This document shows positions 61,085 through 64,000 of a DNA stretch of 64,000 bases, piece after piece. The notes below the pieces were generated by a model. It saw nothing but the letters and a program-made list of their open reading frames with translations. It had not been told where the DNA came from and made no database searches. This DNA comes from Lewinellaceae bacterium (GTDB taxonomy: Bacteria > Bacteroidota > Bacteroidia > Chitinophagales > Saprospiraceae): contig JACJYC010000024.1 of assembly GCA_020636325.1 (NCBI GenBank), forward strand, positions 1 to 64,000. Direction: 5' to 3'. The position numbers and the translations under genes are program-made. Numbering within the stretch: the stretch's first letter is position 1; the number at the start of each line of letters is the position of its first letter.

Positions 61085-62200
61085 CTACCCCAACACCTCC
61101 CGCAACGCCCCCGCAAACTTCAGCGTCTGCTCATCCGTCCCGGTACTGACCCGGCACCAATCCAGCATAGGCGGGAAAGGCCGGCCCACAAGAACGCCTC
61201 TTGCTTCAAACGCCCGCTGCACCTCGCCGATGGGTTTGCCGGTTTTGAAAAAGACGAAATTGCCGTGTGATTCCTGATACGGCAGCCCGATCTGGTTCAG
61301 CGTTGTATAGATCCGGTTTTTGTTGTGGGCATTTTTTTGCAGACTGAATTCGTAGAATTCCTGGTCGCTCATCGCTTCAAGAGCGGCAAAAATGGAGAGC
61401 ACGTTCGGCCCGCACATGCTCAGTCCTTCCATTTTATCGATCAGTTCAGGCTGTGCGATCAGGTAGCCCACGCGGATGCCGGCCAGGCCGTAGACCTTGG
61501 AGAAGGTGCGGGAAACGATGACATTATGCCCTTCCTTGACCAGCTCCACCGCTGAGGGATAACCGGGTTCTGTGATATAATCGAAATAGGCCTCGTCAAT
61601 GAACATAGTGGCTTGTTTGGCGTGCGATTTTGCAAAATCCCAAAGCTGATCTTTGGGCAAAAGGGCCCCTGTCGGGTTATTGGGATTGCAGATGAAGACC
61701 AGACTGGTGTTCGAATTGATCTTCGCGGACATGGCGTTGAGGTCGTGTTGAAGCGCATTGTCCAGCGGCACTTTATGAATGATCCCGCCCACTTTCCCGG
61801 CATAATCGGACAAAGCGAAAAAGGTGAGTTCGGCAGTGATGACCTCGCGTTCATCCATGCCGTGGATCAACCCGCTGATGCGCAACCCTTCGGTCGAACC
61901 CGCTGTAATGATGACATGGTCCTCCGGGACGCCGTGTTTTGCGGCAATCCGGCTGAGCAGCTCCCGCTGGAATGAAAACGGATATCTGCAGACCTCATCA
62001 AAATGATCGATCATGGCCTGCCGGACCTTTTTGGAAGGGCCGTACGGATTTTCGTTGAAGTTCATCCGGGCAGCCCCGTTGACCAATGCCGCCGGCCGGC
62101 TTTCACCCGGGATTTCTACGTTGCGGAAACCGCCTAATGTAGCCAGCGCGCCCGCTAATCCGGCAGTGCGCAGCCATTGTCTTCTGTTGAGCTCATTCAT
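61085..62200 (-). CDS. Exported HisC-like aminotransferase (Tat signal)
   Basis: 371 residues. The N-terminus NRRQWLRTAGLAGALATLGGF is a twin-arginine signal. The rest is a class I/II aminotransferase of the histidinol-phosphate type: MNFNENPYGPS, ITAGSTEGLRISG, FICNPNNPTG, MFIDEAYFDYI and SRTFSKVYGLAGIRVGY (PLP lysine in TFSK), then RVSTGTDEQ. Tat export fits a folded PLP enzyme in the periplasm. Its substrate there is unknown; housekeeping HisC is cytoplasmic. Promoter TATATTTG 35 bp upstream. Confidence 0.9.
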   Translation of the reverse strand: MNELNRRQWLRTAGLAGALATLGGFRNVEIPGESRPAALVNGAARMNFNENPYGPSKKVRQAMIDHFDEVCRYPFSFQRELLSRIAAKHGVPEDHVIITAGSTEGLRISGLIHGMDEREVITAELTFFALSDYAGKVGGIIHKVPLDNALQHDLNAMSAKINSNTSLVFICNPNNPTGALLPKDQLWDFAKSHAKQATMFIDEAYFDYITEPGYPSAVELVKEGHNVIVSRTFSKVYGLAGIRVGYLIAQPELIDKMEGLSMCGPNVLSIFAALEAMSDQEFYEFSLQKNAHNKNRIYTTLNQIGLPYQESHGNFVFFKTGKPIGEVQRAFEARGVLVGRPFPPMLDWCRVSTGTDEQTLKFAGALREVLG

Positions 62201-62234
62201 GACAGGTAGTTTTACAGGGAGGTGAAGAATGTTA

Positions 62235-62242
62235 CAAATATA
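62235..62242 (-). promoter_or_regulatory. Promoter -7 box for the aminotransferase gene
   Basis: CAAATATA on plus = TATATTTG on minus, exact TAnnTTTG, about 35 bp before the minus-strand ATG. Confidence 0.55.
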
Positions 62243-62252
62243 GTCATTGGTT

Positions 62253-62545
62253 GGATTGGATCGATTGGATCGATTGATTCGATTGATTCGATTGATTCGA
62301 ATTTTAGCGTCCGTTGGTTGGTTAGTCCAATCGGCTCAATCGAATCATTCCAAGAATCGTTTCAATTTTTGATTGATCCGAATTTTAGCGTCCGTTGGTT
62401 GGTCAGTCTAATCGGCTCAATCGAATCATTCCAAGAATCGTTTCAATTTTTGATTGATTCGAATTTTAGCGTCCGTTGGTTGGTCAGTCCAATCGGCTCA
62501 ATCGAATCATTCCAAGAATCGTTTCAATTTTATGATTGATCCGAT
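62253..62545. repeat. Minisatellite: GATTGATTC tract plus three 81-bp units
   Basis: A GATTGGATC/GATTGATTC tract, then three tandem 81-bp units (ATTTTAGCGTCCG at 62301, 62382 and 62463). As 81 is a multiple of three, the frame stays open and would encode a 27-residue repeat (NFSVRWLVSPIGSIESFQES); no signal or start supports a real protein. Confidence 0.88.
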
Positions 62546-62609
62546 TGTAAAATAACGTCATCCCTCTGTCATACAGACAGCCTGCATTCAACCAAATGAC
62601 AAAAAACCT

Positions 62610-62617
62610 TACCTTTG
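62610..62617 (+). promoter_or_regulatory. Promoter -7 box for the DUF4249 gene
   Basis: TACCTTTG, exact TAnnTTTG, 19 bp before the ATG at 62637. Confidence 0.55.
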
Positions 62618-62636
62618 CCGCCCTAATTCAGCCGTG

Positions 62637-63641
62637 ATGCGATATTTGTTGACAACCCTGTTTTTCGCGTTCCTCCTGTTTTCCTGTTCCACGGATTTTG
62701 TGCTGGAAGGCGAGTGGAAGGATATACCGATTGTTTACGGGCTTATTTCAGTGGATGACACCGCGCATTATGTCCGGGTGGAAAAAGCTTTCCTGGAACC
62801 CGGCGGCAATGCCGAACAGATCGCCCGGATACCCGATTCGCTGTATTACAACCCGTCGGTTGTCATCCAGATGGAAAATAAACGGACGGGAAAGACCGTG
62901 ACCCTCCAACGGGTAGACGGAAGCCTTGAAGGGTATCCCCGCGACCCGGGGCCATTCGCCGAAACGCCCAATATCCTGTATAAGGTGAAATACGCCGACC
63001 TGCAGCTCAAAGGCGGCGATGAAGTCGAACTGACGATCAACCGGGGCGACCAGTTGCCGCTTGTGACTTCCTCAACCACCATGGTCGGTGAACTGACGCC
63101 GGTGACCAACGCCCCGCCGCCCGTATTCTTCCTGGGCGATTATATCAGCACCCGGCGAATTTCATGGAAGGCGGACGAAAATGCCGTTTTATTCGATGTC
63201 AGAGCTACCATGCATTACCTGGAATCTGATCCGGATAATCCGACCCAATTCCTTGAAAAAGAGGCGGAATGGATTATGAGCCGGAGTTTTAGCCGCGACG
63301 GAGGTTCCAATCAGGTCAATTTCAGTTTTAAATCGGAAGAATTTTTCCTTTTCGTTGCAGGCGCCCTCAACCCCATTGCCAACGGCGCCCGCCGATTCGA
63401 ATCGCTCGATTTTCACATTACCGCTGCCGGTCAGGATTTCGTGGACCTCCAGCGTATTGTCCAGGCTAACGGAGGGATTACGAGCTCCAATCAATTGCCG
63501 GTCTTTTCAAATATTTCCGAGGGATTGGGGATTTTCGCCTCCAGGTCAAAACTGGATATCGAAGGGATCACCCTTGCATCAAGCGGCATTGACTCCCTGG
63601 TGAACGGCATTTACACCAAGGACCTGAGCTTTATCGAATAA
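62637..63641 (+). CDS. DUF4249 lipoprotein
   Basis: 334 residues from ATG 62637 (GTG 62634 adjoins). Lipobox LFSC (~Cys17). FVLEGEWKDIPIVYGLISVDDTAHYVRVEKAFLEPGGNAEQIA is the DUF4249 N-terminal beta domain. YKVKYADLQLKGGDEVELTIN and FSNISEGLGIFASRSKLDI complete the family pattern. In Bacteroidota such proteins often partner TonB-dependent receptors; none is seen here. Confidence 0.9.
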   Translation: MRYLLTTLFFAFLLFSCSTDFVLEGEWKDIPIVYGLISVDDTAHYVRVEKAFLEPGGNAEQIARIPDSLYYNPSVVIQMENKRTGKTVTLQRVDGSLEGYPRDPGPFAETPNILYKVKYADLQLKGGDEVELTINRGDQLPLVTSSTTMVGELTPVTNAPPPVFFLGDYISTRRISWKADENAVLFDVRATMHYLESDPDNPTQFLEKEAEWIMSRSFSRDGGSNQVNFSFKSEEFFLFVAGALNPIANGARRFESLDFHITAAGQDFVDLQRIVQANGGITSSNQLPVFSNISEGLGIFASRSKLDIEGITLASSGIDSLVNGIYTKDLSFIE

Positions 63642-63706
63642 CCCCACGGCAGTGCAGGGTATGATCCCTGTTCCGGATAATTCCCCGTTTTCCGGGCATT
63701 ATCCCT

Positions 63707-63714
63707 ATTTTTGT
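63707..63714 (+). promoter_or_regulatory. Promoter -7 box
   Basis: TATTTTTG, exact TAnnTTTG, 46 bp before the ATG at 63761. Confidence 0.5.
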
Positions 63715-63760
63715 CTTGCAGAAAAGGACGAGATAACTGAGCTCAAATGCTGATCAATTT

Positions 63761-64000
63761 ATGTGGAAAAAAGTTCAGGCTCAGGTTTGGGCGGTAATTG
63801 CCGCCTCGCTGCTCTCCATTTGCTCAATTTACGCACAATACACCGGCATAGCACCTTACCTTGCCGAACGGGGCGGCCTGCTCATCAACGAAGTTTCCAA
63901 CGGGACCGGCGGCGGAGAGGAATACATTGAGCTCCTGGTAACCGGCGCTCCGGGGGCTCCGACCACCCCAGTGGATATCAGCGGGTGGATCCTCGACGAT
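63761..64000 (+). CDS. Lamin-tail-domain secreted protein (5' part)
   Basis: 80 codons, open at the window end. Signal peptide (~1-26, SIYAQ). The mature start GGLLINEVSNGTGGGEEYIELLVTG and VDISGWILDD fit the lamin-tail domain found at the front of large T9SS cargo proteins. Length and C-terminus unknown. Confidence 0.8.
   Translation, partial: MWKKVQAQVWAVIAASLLSICSIYAQYTGIAPYLAERGGLLINEVSNGTGGGEEYIELLVTGAPGAPTTPVDISGWILDD

Noticed and set aside
62222..62539. 105-codon ORF with three 27-residue repeats
   Set aside because: It derives from the 81-bp minisatellite, lacks a signal or family and overlaps the opposing promoter.

Overview
The window looks like a chromosome segment of a Bacteroidota bacterium, most likely of the Saprospiria/Lewinella/Haliscomenobacter type. 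The evidence is coding content: a PorP/SprF type IX secretion protein, a type IX C-terminal sorting domain, a bactofilin next to AtpZ, DUF5723, DUF4249 and TIGR04222-type proteins, many lipoprotein signals, and the Bacteroidota promoter box TAnnTTTG in front of several genes. I see no rRNA, tRNA, CRISPR array or complete transposase. Taxonomy is inferred from gene families only.

Layout. 1-3.4 kb: three VOC/PhnB-like proteins, an anchored HExxH protein and a RibD/DHFR-like reductase. 3.4-12.3 kb: carbohydrate genes (a DUF1593 hydrolase bracketed by 88-bp direct repeats, a GH29 alpha-L-fucosidase, a GH106-type rhamnosidase) with two gene fragments. 12.4-15.3 kb: a small Cys-containing exported protein, an MbnP-like copper protein and a di-haem MauG/MbnH-like peroxidase. 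15.5-20.3 kb: an EAD11-like membrane protein, an AraC regulator, more VOC proteins, DUF4180, NamZ and an ATC-hydrolase-like protein. 20.3-28.7 kb: DUF4230, folP, a large membrane protein, a hydrolase, a sugar-dehydrogenase/cytochrome c fusion, a DUF5615/DUF433 toxin-antitoxin pair and cdsA. 29-37.9 kb: a PSD1-type cytochrome lipoprotein, MerR, an APC permease, MeaB, and LemA with two TPM proteins. 38-47.7 kb: a beta-helix protein with a type IX sorting domain, a D-aminoacylase, a YncE/phosphoesterase lipoprotein, an ENS-repeat exported protein and an outer-membrane protein. 47.9-64 kb: a cohesin-domain lipoprotein, a candidate small RNA, pdxH, elaA, DUF5723, bactofilin/AtpZ, PorP, a trypsin/zinc-ribbon/YbjN-like fusion, a metal-receptor-like binding protein, paaC-paaB-paaA, a Tat-exported HisC-like aminotransferase, DUF4249 and the start of a lamin-tail protein.

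The most unusual feature is the intergenic DNA. About a dozen gene 3' ends lead, often directly at the stop codon, into composite arrays built from a few modules: hairpins of the CCGCC...GGCGG type, hairpins of the CCACGCC...GGCGTGG type, and 7-, 8- or 21-bp tandem tracts. For each tract family that adjoins a 3' end, orientation is fixed relative to the preceding gene, and the ACTTACR heptamer tract, where present, comes last. There are also two 111-bp MITE-like elements with IS256-like ends and a covarying internal hairpin, and a 94-bp inverted-repeat element. These modules interrupt the paa and LemA/TPM gene groups and supply or border stop codons. They are the best candidate here for something undescribed.
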